Source: Spirogloea muscicola (Eukaryota; Streptophyta; Zygnematophyceae; Spirogloeales; Spirogloeaceae). From it: a stretch of DNA of 34,187 nt. Position numbers and translations under genes: made by a program. Position 1 is the first letter of the stretch. Each line of letters begins with the position of its first letter. The stretch covers positions 655,294 through 689,480 of the forward strand of contig WELB01000026.1 in assembly GCA_009602725.1 (NCBI GenBank). Direction: 5' to 3'. Under the pieces are notes generated by a model. The model did not search any database and was not told the origin of the DNA. It saw only the letters and a list, made by a program, of their open reading frames with translations. Below are positions 1 through 12,520 of the stretch, one piece after another.

Positions 1-2577
1 CCCCCCCCCCCTCCCCCTACCCCGGCCCCGCACGAGAAGGGCCAGCTGGCATCAACCCCCCCCCTCCAATACACCACATTTCAGATACGCATCCGCAAGT
101 GTACGCGGCCTCGGCCTCCGTGGCAATTCCTTGACCCGGCGGTCAATGAGATTCTGGCCGACCGAATCGGTGTAACCCGGCCCTCACTCGTGGGTACTGA
201 GCTTCCATCTACATTGAATGAGCACCGCGCGCCTTCTCTCTCTCTTTCCGTCGCAGGCGGTGTGGAAATGGAAAGAAGCAGCTCTTACACAACACGCCGA
301 TAGCCGTGCGAGGCCAGCTCAAGTTGGATTGCAGGGGAGCGACTCACGCAAAGTGAGTCCTTACTTTGGGCATGGCCTGTCACAGCCGGTGCCACTTGTG
401 AGAGCTCCTCCTCTCTTCTCCTCCTCTCTTGGAATACACGAGAAAACCTTCCAAAAGGAGAGAGTAATCTCCTCCAAAGAAGGAATAATGGAAGCAAAGA
501 CAAGCGCGCTTCTTGCCCAGGAGAGGAGAAGGCGCGTGTTTCGCATGGTTTAAAAGTAGGCCAAGCCGAGCCAATGCTGTGCACATGCGAAGACAACCAG
601 TAGGTTACACGATGCAAAGCCCAAAAGGAGGCGGTGACTGCGCAGGCCAGCACCAACAGAACGGACGAGGTTGGGGGGAGGCCCCAAAGTGTACTAACAG
701 ACCAATCAGAAAAATAAGTGGCTGCTATGGGTAGCCATTCAGCAGCCGCAAGTCAACAGTCTCAGTCAGAAAGAGGAGCAACAGGGAAGATGCGGACCCA
801 GCTCCACCAGTCAGAGGTGACAGCCATGGCAAGACAACAAGCACGCAGATGCGCGGAATATGCCTAGACAGCTGCAGCAGAAAGGAGAGGCACATGCGAT
901 GCACGTGAGGCAGCGAACTTACAGCATAGACAATGTGGCGGCTGCTCAACCCCCTTGCCCCTGCCTTTGGGCCACCGCTGTTCACCAAGCGGCTGGAGGA
1001 AGTTGAGCAAGTGCCAGATTGTACGCAGATGTATATTGCCAAGTGCCGAGATTATTACCCACATATCGTAACATAAAACCTGGACATTTGAGGAAGCTGC
1101 TGCCTCCGAGGCCGTTGAAGCACAGGGCTTTGGTCCATGCGAGCTACTACCTGATAGTTCGCCTTTAAACATTGTTCAAAGTGCCCCTTGGAGGTGAATG
1201 ACAACAAGGCATTGACGTCTGTGCTCTGTAGGACATACTGTCTGCCTGCACTTCACCTCATGGCAGTAGATGCTATGTTGTATGAGTGAAAGGCCAAGCC
1301 ACTGCCATGACTATGTAGTCGTCAGACAGAGCTTTTTGCAAGCGGTTGCGCGAAGAATCTGACAGTACTACTTGGGAGGGGCCAGTGCTGTTTGAGAGCA
1401 CACACCTAAACATTTGGAACACAGTGCTGAAGATGCGATATCAGTCAGTGCCTTTTACACTGTCAGTAGCAGCAGGGGGTGGCCAATCAGTTTCGCATCT
1501 TGATTGCCTTGGCCTCACAAGCAGCTATTCTGGGGCTTGTCAAGCGGCAGCACTTTGTGATACTTGTGCCGCAAAGGGGCTGCTTGCACGCCCTCCCTCT
1601 GAGCAACCGGTTGGAACTCAGACAGGCATGTGACCCGAAACAGCTCGTGATGGGACTTGCTGTGCAATGAGTATTATTCAAGCTGTTGACGTACTCGAAT
1701 GGTCTACAAAAGCGGAGGACGTGAAGTCCAACATCATGGCGCTTCTAAGGGTCACATTGCAGCAGCTGCTCATTTCCAGGCTCGTCCATCCACGGTCCAA
1801 AACCTGCATATGTGCTTACGATCATGAAGGAAGACAATAACTGCGCCACCCTACTGCTTAAGTGACACGACATAAAAGTTGCGGCCACGAGGAGCGAGAA
1901 ATAGGTGGAATATGCAGAAGGGAGACAGCAGGCCAGACTAGCAGCTCGTAAACACACATCACAGGAAGGTCCCTGCATGCAGTTATCGTGTTCTTTCCGT
2001 ATGACAAAGTAAAGTCTCTTCGTACTTGCTAATCTTCAAGACTGCTAATCGCTCCCCCCCTTACACATCCTTTGCAAATGACAACGAAGGGAGCAATGTG
2101 AGATGGAGTATGACTGTACGTCAAAAGCAAAGAAAGGCGGGCTATCTAGAAGGTCAGAGACCACATTGTTATTTTAACTCTGGAAGCTGGTATACTTGTT
2201 GAAGGGTGTATAAGTCCTAAGCCTTTTCTGTGTATCAGCATGCGCAAGACAATGGCTGCGCAAGCTGGGACGAGAGCCGCTGAAGACGTCAGGGCAGCAG
2301 CAACTAATTCAAGGGGAAGAGGCCTGAGCTTGTTACGGGTCAGGAAGGCTGCAGGAGCCCGCAACGTCAGCTCTTCTAAGATCCTCATTTCCTCCATCAA
2401 GAAGGTGCACAAGCTAGCAGTGGACCTTCCACGCCTACACACAAGGCGCACCCACGGCTCCTTCAGAATGAAGTACAGGGGCTTGGCAACCAAGAGCGTT
2501 GCAAAGTAAAGGAAGGCGCTGCCTGGCGTTCGCGAGCAGGCTCGCCACAGGTCTGGCAATCATCAATACCCCAGCCG
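1..2577. other. Intergenic/unassigned left end
   Basis: I recognise no conserved protein on either strand here. The first 20 bases are almost pure C with a few T. The start of the window keeps an open frame (about 75-300, +) with no start codon and no family I know. Short open frames at 2146-2559 (-) and 2240-2509 (+) overlap each other and probably lie in the 3' untranslated region of the pectinesterase, whose stop is at 2578-2580. No RNA gene was seen. Confidence 0.6.
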
Positions 2578-5500
2578 TCAAACCCGTAGAGAGCGGCGGT
2601 GTCGGAGGCGGTACTTGTGTCCCCGGGCAATGTGTGCTCGCCGCTTGACCCTCCATGCTCGTAATCGGACCGCAGCCTGGCGCTGGCGGTCATTGAACCT
2701 CCTCACCATGACCGCATGAGCCTGCTGCCGCTGCATGTACTTGGTGACGGGCACTGGGGCGGGTGGCACTGCCACTGCTGGCGGCCCGTCCACGATGGCC
2801 GTAGTACTTGCCATGGGTGGCTGAATTTGGGGAGGCGGCAGTGAGGGGCTTGTGGGGCTCGGTACCAATACATCGCCATCACCCAATAAAGGCGGCGGTG
2901 GCACGGCGAAGGGCGGCGGGGTGTAAGAAGCCAATGGGTATAGATCCGAGGCCGCCGGCGGCAGGCCCCCGAGCCATCCGTCCGCCCCAATGAAGGCGTA
3001 TGTCAGGAACGGCGCGGCTTGGTCGTCGGTCAGGCTGTAGCTGAAGCTCGCCCGCTCCTTGACGGCCTGCTCGACTGTCGGGCCCCAGCAGTTGTACTGC
3101 ACATGTATGTCAAGGACACGAGGGCACTGCATGAGCAGGCACATCACGCCAACCTTTGACAGACAGGAATTTGCCAATCATGTGAACGAAGTACTGTAAT
3201 CAGCTCAACAAGAGAACTCCTGCAGCATATGCCGAACAATGCATGTCAAGGATGAGGTGCTTATTGCTGGATTCCGGTTTTGTGTGGCTGAGCTCGGTAG
3301 CATCTGCTGTAAGCTCAGATAGCACATTGTCTTGTATTGACAAGCTCCTGTTAATACTACGGTCATTTCTGCAGGTATTGCAAATATTGGGGGCAGGTAG
3401 AGATGCCTCACCACCCCGTAAAAGATGGCGGCGGTGTCGTCGCTGTACATCCATGACGACCACCCGCCAGGCTGCAGGATGGTATCGAAGAACGTGTAGG
3501 CGAAAACAACTCGGCTGGCGGCTCCCCATGCTCGGCCCAGATATACCTGGCGAGGCACTCATCAATTGTCTTATATCAGGATCCTCCAGTGCACTACAGG
3601 TATCTATAATTGAAAAGGATTGAGCAATGCTGCTGATGAAGTCGTGTTGCGGCATGTCCTGTCTTTGGTAGCTTGAGCAAAAGCTTGAGCCATACAGCTT
3701 GGAAGGCTCAAGTGTGCCCCACCTCATTGACCCCGGAGACATTGCAACGTAGAAACACAAAGCCAGTTGGCAGCGACGGGCTGTTCCGGTTCTGAGCAGT
3801 GATGGTTCCCCACCCTGTTCCCTTAGTCCTCAGTGTGCACTCCTGCCATCAAGATGGAGTAGCAGGGGTCTGGCCTCAATGATGAGGGCCAGTTTGTGTG
3901 GCAAGTTGCTCCAATCACAACAAGTGCAGCCCCCGCCACGTGACCATGAGAAATCTCTTTGTCCACCACTTTCTTGTCAAGTGTCGTACCTCGTATATTG
4001 ATGTTCCATTGCCAAAGATGAAGTCCACCGAGCCCTCTATGTAGCAGTTGCGGAAGTAGTGTCGACCCTGCAATGTCCCAAGGTCCAAAGCAACAGTTCA
4101 GCAGGCAGCCATCACAAGATAATCCCTGTTCCCTCCTAACAACAATGCAACATGATGGTCACACTTTGAGAATGAGAGTCACCTGGTGATCACACAAGGT
4201 GTCCTGCCAGCTCACGAATGCGCAGTTGAAGAAGGCAGCGGCATCCCCGGTGACCCGCACGGCGCTCGCCTGGCCCAGCTTTGAACCCCAAGATGGCTCT
4301 GGAGAATCATTCTGCGAGGCATCAAGGAAGGCAGTATAAGTTCCGAGCACACTGCAAGACCCCACTGCAGGCTTTGAGGGCGTGAAAGTGAATGATACAA
4401 GCCTATGGAAAGCAGACATGGGATCGTAGCCAAACGGACGGACCCAGTTGAAGTCGCACCAAACAATGGGCAATGGGTGTCTAAGCACGAACCCTGATTA
4501 CGAGGCCACTGGCGATGAAGTGGTCTGCGTCAACGCACAGCGTGCACGATAAGAACGTGGTGATTGGCTGCCCGTCCACGATCTCACCCGCGTAGTCAGA
4601 CCAGCTTATGATGGTTGAGCCCGCCCCCGACCCCTGCAGCGTCACATATGGGGCGCTCCACGGCACGACCACCTTCTCCCTGCAGCACACGCCACAGTGG
4701 GAGCACAGGAAATCATGACTACTACTACTACTAGCTTCACTGACCACTCTATGAACTCAGGTCACTTAAAACAGCACCTTCACTGAAGCAGCGCACTCAT
4801 TGTTTTGTGAAGAAGCATGAGATGCAGGAGAATGGAGAATGAGAATGGAGAATGAAGACCATTATTTGCCATGAAGGGCTGCATGTGTGCGGGAGCTTTT
4901 GTTCACATGCTTTTGATATTATTGTAGGAAGAGTAGGGAGGACGGCATGCACGACTTTGCAGACTGAGATGAGGAAGAGGGGAGCTGCAGCTAGAGGCCT
5001 GTGGTTAGCATCTCTCGAAGGCGCACAGGGACAGTAGTGCAGGGACAGTCCTGCTCACTTATATACGCCGGGCTTGACAGTGATCACAACGCGCTCGACA
5101 TTTTGGAACGGCACCTGTGCAAGCGCCTCGCTGATGGACGAGTACTGACCTGAACCGTCCTGTGCGACGACGTAGCTGCCTCAGAAACATCATTGCTTGT
5201 CTTCAGGTCAGTAAGCGGTGGATCAGAAGAAACAACCCTACCGCCTTGGCAAAGAAAAACTGCCAATTTGTTTCATTGACTGCAAGGAGAGGACTAGCAG
5301 TAGATATATGCTACTTTTGGCAGGTGACATAGTTTGGTAATAACAATCTATAAGCTTCGAGTCAACGTTTACAGACATAATGACTACCTGGCACCGCCGG
5401 CTACACCAAAAGCGTCCCCCCATCCGGGCACCATGCTCTCCCGGCTCCCAGCTGCTCCCAACCTGCGGCGGAGGCGCTCGTCATGTCGCTCGCCCACCTG

Positions 5501-6059
5501 CAGGCGCCTCGACAAGCCGCAAGGTGTTCTGTTGGCCAGAGGCGGCACGACCCTTGTCACGCTGTGTATTCCAAACTTCCGTCACTCGGCTGGGTTCCAC
5601 AGCTACCTCTTCGTCACCAGCAGTCATCTCTTTCCTGCGCGTCTTACTGTTCAGTAGTGCATTAAGGCGGGACGCAAGACGTCCAGTGAAGGGCCAGCCT
5701 CTCAGCTTCGGAGTCGGGGACTCACGGCAGTCAGCCACACGGGAAAGCTCGTGCTGGCAGCTCCCTGCGGCTCCTCCCAGGGTGGGCTGCCGAGCAGCTC
5801 GGCGCCGAGCTTGCCACTTCTGGCAATGGCCGAACCATCTCCTGTCAGTCACAATGGCGCACACCGTAGCGAGGCGCGTGAGACCAGCTGCCGCCGCAAG
5901 CCTGCCCTCTTGCCAAACGTGGCTGGCCGGCAGTGAGTGACAGCGGGCCGAACCTGCCGCCAAGTTGGCGCAGCAGCACGCGAGCAAGAAAGCGGAGGCC
6001 CTGCGCGGTGCGGCCGCCAGCCATGGAGGCGCCACGGGCCTCCGCTCGGAGGCCCCCAT
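2578..6059 (-). CDS. PME: Pectinesterase (pectin methylesterase), 8 exons, 615 aa, with Pro-rich and basic C-terminal tail
   Basis: The protein is predicted to remove methyl esters from homogalacturonan in the cell wall (carbohydrate esterase family 8). Inferred exons: 5498-6059, 5059-5179, 4493-4679, 4183-4311, 3990-4067, 3723-3842, 3415-3546, 2578-3096. All junctions keep phase. The family opening VAQDGSGQY is at about residues 192-200. The catalytic set is complete: Gln304, Gln326-Asp327 in WQDTL, Asp348 in GSVDFIFG, and Arg404/Trp406 in YLGRAWG. The chosen ATG precedes a signal-peptide-like stretch (basic residues, then [18 protein letters not shown]), which fits secretion. The ~165 residues before the domain do not look like the PMEI pro-region of many plant enzymes. 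After the domain (from ~residue 485) comes a Pro-rich linker and a strongly basic end. The first exon is the least certain; the domain exons are secure. Confidence 0.9.
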
Positions 6060-6780
6060 GCTGCGCTGCCGAGGGGCCGCCCTCGTCTCTGCGGCAGCAC
6101 TTGCAAAGCGCGCAGCGGGCGGGCCGCCTTCAGCGCGCCTGTGGAGCTTCGGGGGCCCGCCCACGGAGGCCTTGGCAGCCGCAGCTCGGCCACGGGCAGC
6201 GGAGCTGAGGCCCGCAGATGCTGTCGCCGCGCTTGCGGAGGGGCTGAGGCGGCAGCTTGAGCGGAGGAGCCCACAAGGGCCGTCTCCGCGCGCGTCCCGG
6301 GCGTGAGGCAGCGCAGCCGGCGAAGCGGGCGGCGTCGCTTCGTCCGGCGATGTGGCCGGGCTTGCGCTGTCGGCTGCGACGAGGTGAAGGTGGGAGGGAG
6401 CAGGCGGGCGGGGCAGCTGGGACCCAGGTACCCGAAACGGGGGGGGGAGTCAGCAGCAGCTCGGCAGTGGCGGCAGTCCTCGTCCCTCACGTTCAACGTC
6501 CAGCGGCAGGCATGCCTCTCAATGTGCCGCCCTCCCTCCCTCCTCCCCCCCTCCCTCNGGGGGGGCACTGGAGGAAGGGGTCGCGTTTTGTCGCTTGCGG
6601 CCCGCCAGCCCGTTGCGGCCGGCCCGGGAAGCCGTTGGCAACGGGGCCCCCCCGCCTCTGCTGCGCCGTCCTGGAGCCCACAGGCAGGGCTCCGCCTGCG
6701 GCCCAGCTTTGGTGCTGAGCCAACAGAGGCTTGTCGTTGGCCGGCCTTGCGGGCGTCCGTAGTACAAACAGCTTGAGACT
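6060..6780 (-). promoter_or_regulatory. GC-rich 5' flank of the pectinesterase gene
   Basis: This ~700-bp stretch is very GC-rich and lies immediately upstream of the proposed pectinesterase ATG. The same pattern (coding start inside a GC island) is seen at the other genes in the window, so it probably contains the promoter and 5' untranslated region. Long open frames occur on both strands but are a by-product of high GC with few stop codons. Homopolymer runs of C and G surround an ambiguous base at 6558. No specific promoter element was identified. Confidence 0.45.
6558..6558. other. Ambiguous base (N) between C-rich and G-rich runs
   Basis: A single undetermined base lies between C-rich and G-rich homopolymer runs (6532-6567). 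It is probably a sequencing or assembly uncertainty at a hairpin-prone site. Confidence 0.9.
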
Positions 6781-6799
6781 GCCAGGGTGTGTTCCTTGT

Positions 6800-6833
6800 A
6801 ATTGTTATTCTAATTGTAATTGTAATTGTAACT
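6800..6833. repeat. Degenerate TAATTG microsatellite
   Basis: Several near-tandem copies of the hexamer TAATTG form a short AT-rich patch at the edge of the GC-rich island. Confidence 0.75.
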
Positions 6834-7814
6834 TATTAGTTCAGAATTTCTGATGTTCATTTACTTCTGGATCTCGTCGGGGCGCCCCCTTTCTCCACTT
6901 CTTCCTTCCAATCGGTGCTTGCATAGCTGTATTATACTGCTTTGATTGTACCTATTCGTATTTTGCGCCTTCCGGCCATTTCAGTCACTCGTTTCGGCCC
7001 CTTTACAGCCGATGCCTCACATTGAAAGAGCTGTTTTCTCTCAAGCCACTTCGGACCTTGTCCATTCTCTCCTCCTCCCGGTTGGCCTTTCACAGCCTTT
7101 TTGGCCCCTTTGGACCTTGTCAAGTGATTCTTGGGCTGGCTTTTCACAAAACCATCGCTCCCTCTGGAAGAGCTCACTTCTTCTTTCACAATTGCTAGGC
7201 ACTGCAAAGGAGTGCCTTTCACTCTGGCAGCTCCAACTTCAGCCCCGTGTCAGTCGTAGGAATTTAATTAGAGTTGCATCTGAAGCTGTAGCTTATGCAC
7301 GCTTTCCGGAGAGTGAGCAAACGCATCAGCAGCACACAATTTCTGACCTTTGATCAATTTAGCTGCCAACAACTAATTCACCCAAGTAGGAGATGCTACC
7401 ATTCACCCACATGAATCTTGAAAGACTGGGTGATTGTTGCGAAATGCTCTTCTGAATACCAGAATGGACGATAAGACACCCGAGACTCACGGGGCTCACT
7501 AGAATGACACTCAGATAAATCAGCAAAGACAAAGATCACCTTGATTGCTGGTGCACAAACGTCATGGAGACAAAATAACCTGATGACAACGTTCTACATA
7601 CTTGCATACACACACTGCACCTCCAGCCCACCACCAGCAGCTTCGTCTTGGAAGGATGCCAGACTCAGGCAGAGACACAGCTAGTTGGTCCTTCAAACTG
7701 AGCCAATTGGCTCATTTATGAGACCCATGGGTGCCTCACCATGCAAGTGGCTTTGTTATCCACAACAAGGACTGCACAGGCACGAAGCTGTTACAGCTCA
7801 TCATCGGAGAGCCA
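6834..7814. other. Intergenic region with repeat-derived sequence
   Basis: This lies between the pectinesterase 5' flank and the stop codon of the EF-hand/TPR gene. About 7045-7180 contains diverged, partly tandem copies of a dispersed repeat (GGACCTTGTC followed by variants of TTCTTGGGCTGGC). The rest shows no recognisable gene; the part nearest 7815 is expected to be the 3' untranslated region of the downstream-pointing (-) gene. Confidence 0.55.
7045..7180 (-). repeat. Dispersed ~60-bp repeat, diverged copies
   Basis: Two adjacent units contain GGACCTTGTC, a T/C-rich spacer and (C/T)TGGCTTTTCACA, matching in inverse orientation the well-conserved copies at 23348-23408 and 34002-34062. Divergence is considerable, so the ends are approximate. 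Confidence 0.5.
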
Positions 7815-10800
7815 TTATCGCCGTGACTCTCTGGCCATGCCAAAATGCAGGAAAGAGTCAGCCCTGCTATACTCCTTGAACAGATAGTCATCTCTTTGAG
7901 GGTTGCTCGGAACCCTGCCTTCGCTGTAACAATGGCTGCAGATGCTGAAGCCTGCGGAAATTTCTTTGTATCGCAACCCAACAATTGGAATCGAGCAGAC
8001 GGCACATGATTGCCTTCCATGTCTCACCCTGCAAGAACCCCCAAAACAGACACTGTGGTAACTAGTATGTCTTAGCAGGCCAACATACCTGCTCAAGTCT
8101 ACCAGCACAACAAATAGCAACTTGAGCACGCAATTGAGCAAAATGTTGGAGACAACAACCACATATTCTTGTGTCTACCTGTCATCTTCCTCCAGTTTGA
8201 TAAGAATAGGCAGGATAGGGAATGCTTGGCTGAAGAGATCGTCAAAGGCAGCAAAAGAGATGACGTTGATGTCCTCGTTAGGGCTGCTGGGCAGGTCGAG
8301 GATTTGATCGTGCTGGATTGCAAGGTATACTTGACGGAGAAGCTGAAAATAAGCCTTGGCAGCTGGTAGGCCTAGCACACCAGAGGCCCTGCCGACCTTC
8401 CAAGACAGAGCGTTGAATGCACACTGCTTGCGCTGCTCAGGGGTGCCAGAGCACAGGGGGGCAATAATTGCCAGGAACAGTCCAAGGTCCAACTTGCCAC
8501 TGCCACATTAGCGACAGCCGAGCTTACGGTATGAGCAGTTTGTATTAGCAGACGTTGAAGTGTGAGAGCATAACAACATTTGTGCATTCCTGCTGTGTAA
8601 TATAAGAGGGGAGTACAATTTGTGGGGGAAGGGGCGGAGTTGATGACAATGGATATAAATAGTAATGCTCACGACTTTAGGCAAATACCCTATGTATCAA
8701 AATTTGAGCTCCTGAAGAAGTGCATAGCATCCCATAAGCTTATAAGATAAGCAGAAGGTAAGCAGTCCAAGCAAAGTGTTGAGGTGCGTGGAAACAACAG
8801 AACTACCTTTTGTCATCCAGAAGTGCAAATATACGGACATTTACGGCCCGCATGGCCTGTTGGAAGAGCTGTGGACTCAACTTTGGCAAAAGAGCTCTAC
8901 ATATTTTCTCCATGGAGGCCTTGTTCAGCATTCTGTCAGATGATGGTGTCAGACTGTGGCTCTGAAGCCCACCAGTTACAGCTTCTGCTAACACTGTGCG
9001 CAGTCGTGTTTGCTTCTGCAGCAGATGCATGACCCACGACAAGCAGTTAGCAACAGCAAATGATGCATAGCTGATACAATCAGTTCATGAAGCAGCAATT
9101 GCGCTAGCCACTTGCCACTGCAACTGCCTTCCAGATGTAAGGAAGCTGTCCGCGTCTTAGCTACAGTTGTACGATTGGTGCACCTGAAACCAGCGCATAT
9201 CTAAGGCAGCTCCAAGTTCTTTCGGTGGCGTGGTTTCAGCAGAGTTCTGCTTCATTCTAGATAGATCAACTACAACAGAGGTAGACTCCATTGCTCGTCT
9301 CTGTTGGCGCTCAGCCTCAGAACCCGTAGGAGATGCATCTGGGACACTGCACCGAGCAAGCTGTTAACTCCGATGGAAATGACAATCCTGAGAATAGAAG
9401 TGCGAAATTTGGATGCTATCACAGACCTTTGAGTGTCTAACGCAGCAATGCACTACCTTGCAGCTCCCAACATTACAAACAAAGTTCATCAACGGTAAGG
9501 CCAGCACTAGCGAGGCTACAACAGGCCTCCGTAACCTGCCTGTTCGGCATAGAAGGTAACGCCTTGTTCTTCTTTGAGGCACGCTTCAGCTGCTGGATTG
9601 CGTCGTACAGCTCCACTCTATCAGTCATCTGGAAAGCTGACTGCAAGTGCAACAAGGACAAATATATCACAGAGTACACATGCCTTGCACAGAGATTCAT
9701 GCATGTTGAGAGAGAGAGAGAGAGACCAACATATCTACACCCATGCCATTTGCACTTCAGGGGAGAGGAGGAAGTAGGACCTGAAATGAAGTATGAGACT
9801 CCTCTACCCGGCCAGCACCCAACAAAGCCACTGCCCTATTCAGCTCTGCTTTCCAGTTGTCTGGCTGCCTAGCAAGGACCCTGTTGTATGCATCTGCAGC
9901 TGCGATGTAGTTCCCGTTGTCGCTGCACAGAGCAGGGTAATGCACCACTCAAGAACGCAATCACCTGGACCATGAGCAGCTTCTCGAAGTGCATGGTGCC
10001 ATATCAGCTATAGAGCAAAACAAAGCAGATGCTGGAAACGCCCAATAGAACAAGCTTTCAGCACCTCGAGTGCTGGAACACACCTGTACAGCTGCCCGAG
10101 GTTGTACATGGCGTCTAGATGGACAGGCTGGAGCTCATTAGCCCGCTCAAATTCCTCTCTAGCTCGTTCTGTATCCCCAAGAGCGTGCAATGTGGAGCCC
10201 AGGTCGCAGTGAGCATCTGCAAAGTTTGGCTGCAAAACACCACTTCGTCCTGAGTACAGCTCAACTGGGCAGCTTGCTGCAGTGGCCTAGGCAAGCATGG
10301 GTTGCCAGCAATTCAAAGAACTTTCAAAGAAGCTCATCTTTCCTACAATGACATGTAAGATATGTGCATTGGCAGGGTAAGAGTCTGCCTCTTGTGAGTT
10401 GACACAGAATATATAGACGGACGAGATCATTGTATTTGAGAAGCTTGAGATGCTGACCTCAAGATAGAGGGCATGCTGAAGAGATTGCTCAGCTGCTCGA
10501 TAATCTCCAAGTCCAAATTGAGCACTGCCGAGCAGCTTGAGTGCCCGATGATGCTGGGGCGACAGGATGGCAGCCTCTTGGTATTGCTCACAGGCGTTGG
10601 CCAGCATGCCCTCTGTCTCTAGCGCTATGCCCATATTTACATAAACCTGGCTTGCAAAGCAGAAGACGGACGCACTGTTGGCAAAAGTATGCTGTCCTTT
10701 GAGCCCGCATGCATGTCTTTGCATGTCTTCAACCTCGTACTCAGAAAGGTGTAAATGAAATGAGCCTGCCCGTCCAACTGCAGATCAGTAGCAGATGTAA

Positions 10801-12520
10801 GACACATGCACATGAAAAACTACGGAATGGAGTAGAAGGAAGAGGCTTTGAAGTCTAAGCCACACCTCACCTGCGGAATGATCCCTGCATAAAGGTGAGA
10901 TTGTTCCCTGCCTGTATCTAGCGCCCGCTGGTAGGCCACCTTGGCTTCTCCAACTTTGCCGCAGGAGAAGAGGGCGTTACCTGCCCTGAAGTGAGCCCGA
11001 GCGTCCCCTGGCATGAGCTGCTGAGCCCTCTGGAAGCTGAGAAGGGCCTCCTGGGGGAGTCCCCTGTCGTCCAGGATCTTTCCCATTGCCATGTGGCCCT
11101 CGAATGCAGCTTCTGGACACAGGATAGCAAGGGAGTGAGGAAAAATTGCAGAGCTTGCACACTACAGTCCTAGTGGAGAGATAGGCAAGGTGTGATGCTG
11201 ACCCTGCTGTCATGCTTTTGACATTGATGAGTCCAACAAGCACCTGTAGAAGCGGCTCCATCTGCACGAGCACGAAGAGGTGCAAGCTCCTTCGCCAAGA
11301 CTGGGGTGTAGGCTATCATTCGAGGTTGGAGATCAGCGGCGTCGCGTCCATGTGCATTCTCGGCCGGCCTGTAACCATCCTCGACCATTGTCAATTACTC
11401 GACACTGTCTGGTACTTCACCTACATCGTGCAGCTCGAGGTGTGTAGACATGATATTTGAAGCCAAGTTTGCAGTGTACCCAGCAGCCCAGCAGCCCAGC
11501 AGCAGGCCATTTTCATGCTGTTGCATCCCGTACTGCAATGTGATCTCTGTAGCAATGTCTCTGAGACTGCCTTACATAGAGTCCCCCGGCTTTCCAGAGT
11601 GCTGAAAAAGACAATCTACTTGCGAGAGCTGCCGCCAAGGTGGCCCCTCAGCTACCCCAAGAATAAGAGCGGCCCAGAGTGTCTGAGAAGGAAAGCAAGA
11701 ACTGCAGCACGGTCGTGCAGGAACGTACATAGAAACCTCGTGACGCTTCAGAATGATCTCGAGGTCCTCTAAGAGCCGCCATGTAGTCTCGAAGTGCGGC
11801 CCATCAGCGCCAACCCCGCTTGCATCCACCACGGCAGGAAGACCAGGTGCGAGAGTTCCATTGAGGACGGGAATGTGAGCTGGGATGTCTGTCCACGACG
11901 CAAACAAGCAGGCCCGACACACTTAATGCCATTACTGTCACTGTCCCATGAGGAGAATGCTTGGCTGAGCATGGAGAGGCTGCTACAGCAACCCGGCTCT
12001 CTCGTCGCAGGTGAGAGCCAGCTTCGCCCATAGTAGGCGGCTATGACGAAGTGCAAGCACGCTCCACGTGTCAATGTTCAGTAACGGCCGCCATTGCATC
12101 CCCGTTTCTTTCTGCTCACTGGGCCCAGGCCGCTGCACTGGTTGACCTACTGACATGTAACGCCCTTTTGCTGCTCCTCTGGCTTGCTAGGACAGAGCTC
12201 TCACCATCGAGGTTCAGCTTCAAGGCGTCAAAGTCCCGGTTGACATCGCCTGCGCCGTCGTCGTATGTCTGGCGAAGGCCCGCGAGCGAGAGGCCCTTGT
12301 CGTTGTCAATGTATGGTCCATAAGTTCGGAAGACCTCGTCCAGGATGGCGGAGATTTGGTCCTCGGTGAACTTGACGTTGGGGTTGACGGCAACGACGAG
12401 CGCCGACATCTCCTCGCGGTTGAGGCTGCCGTCGCCATTGGCGTCAAATTGCTGGAAGATGCGCGCAATCTTGCGGTCGCGCTTGCTCGAAGGCATGAAC
12501 TCGCCATCGATGACCGTCAT
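7815..12520 (-). CDS. EF-hand, TPR and zinc-binding protein of the At1g05150 type, 12 exons, 781 aa
   Basis: This matches along its whole length the plant calcium-binding tetratricopeptide family represented by Arabidopsis At1g05150 and At2g32450 (about 800 aa); the molecular function is not known to me. Inferred exons: 12205-12520, 11729-11888, 11244-11368, 10871-11112, 10458-10646, 10084-10229, 9781-9922, 9536-9640, 9184-9360, 8807-9015, 8179-8499, 7815-8028. Phases agree at all 11 introns and the sum is 2346 nt. Residues 26-37 form a canonical EF-hand loop (DANGDGSLNREE), followed by a degenerate second hand. Several TPR units fill roughly residues 200-440. A second conserved block contains ALLDD and IIAPLC. 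The C-terminus has Cys719, Cys722, Cys741 and Cys744 in two CXXC pairs, resembling a ZZ-type zinc site. The start was chosen as the first ATG in the frame (GCCGCC before it). The likely role is a calcium-responsive scaffold; this is inference. Confidence 0.93.
9709..9724. repeat. (GA)n microsatellite in an intron
   Basis: An uninterrupted AG dinucleotide run lies in the intron between exons 7 and 8 of the EF-hand/TPR gene. Confidence 0.9.

Noticed and set aside
2240-2509. Basic 89-residue open frame on the + strand
   Set aside because: It lies in the likely 3' untranslated region of the pectinesterase, overlaps an opposite open frame and matches nothing known to me.
3200-3760. 186-residue minus-strand open frame
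   Set aside because: It reads through pectinesterase exons and introns in the wrong frame.
5849-6776. Several overlapping long open frames in the GC-rich island
   Set aside because: High GC with few stops opens many frames at once. Only the frame that joins in phase to the pectinesterase exons was kept.
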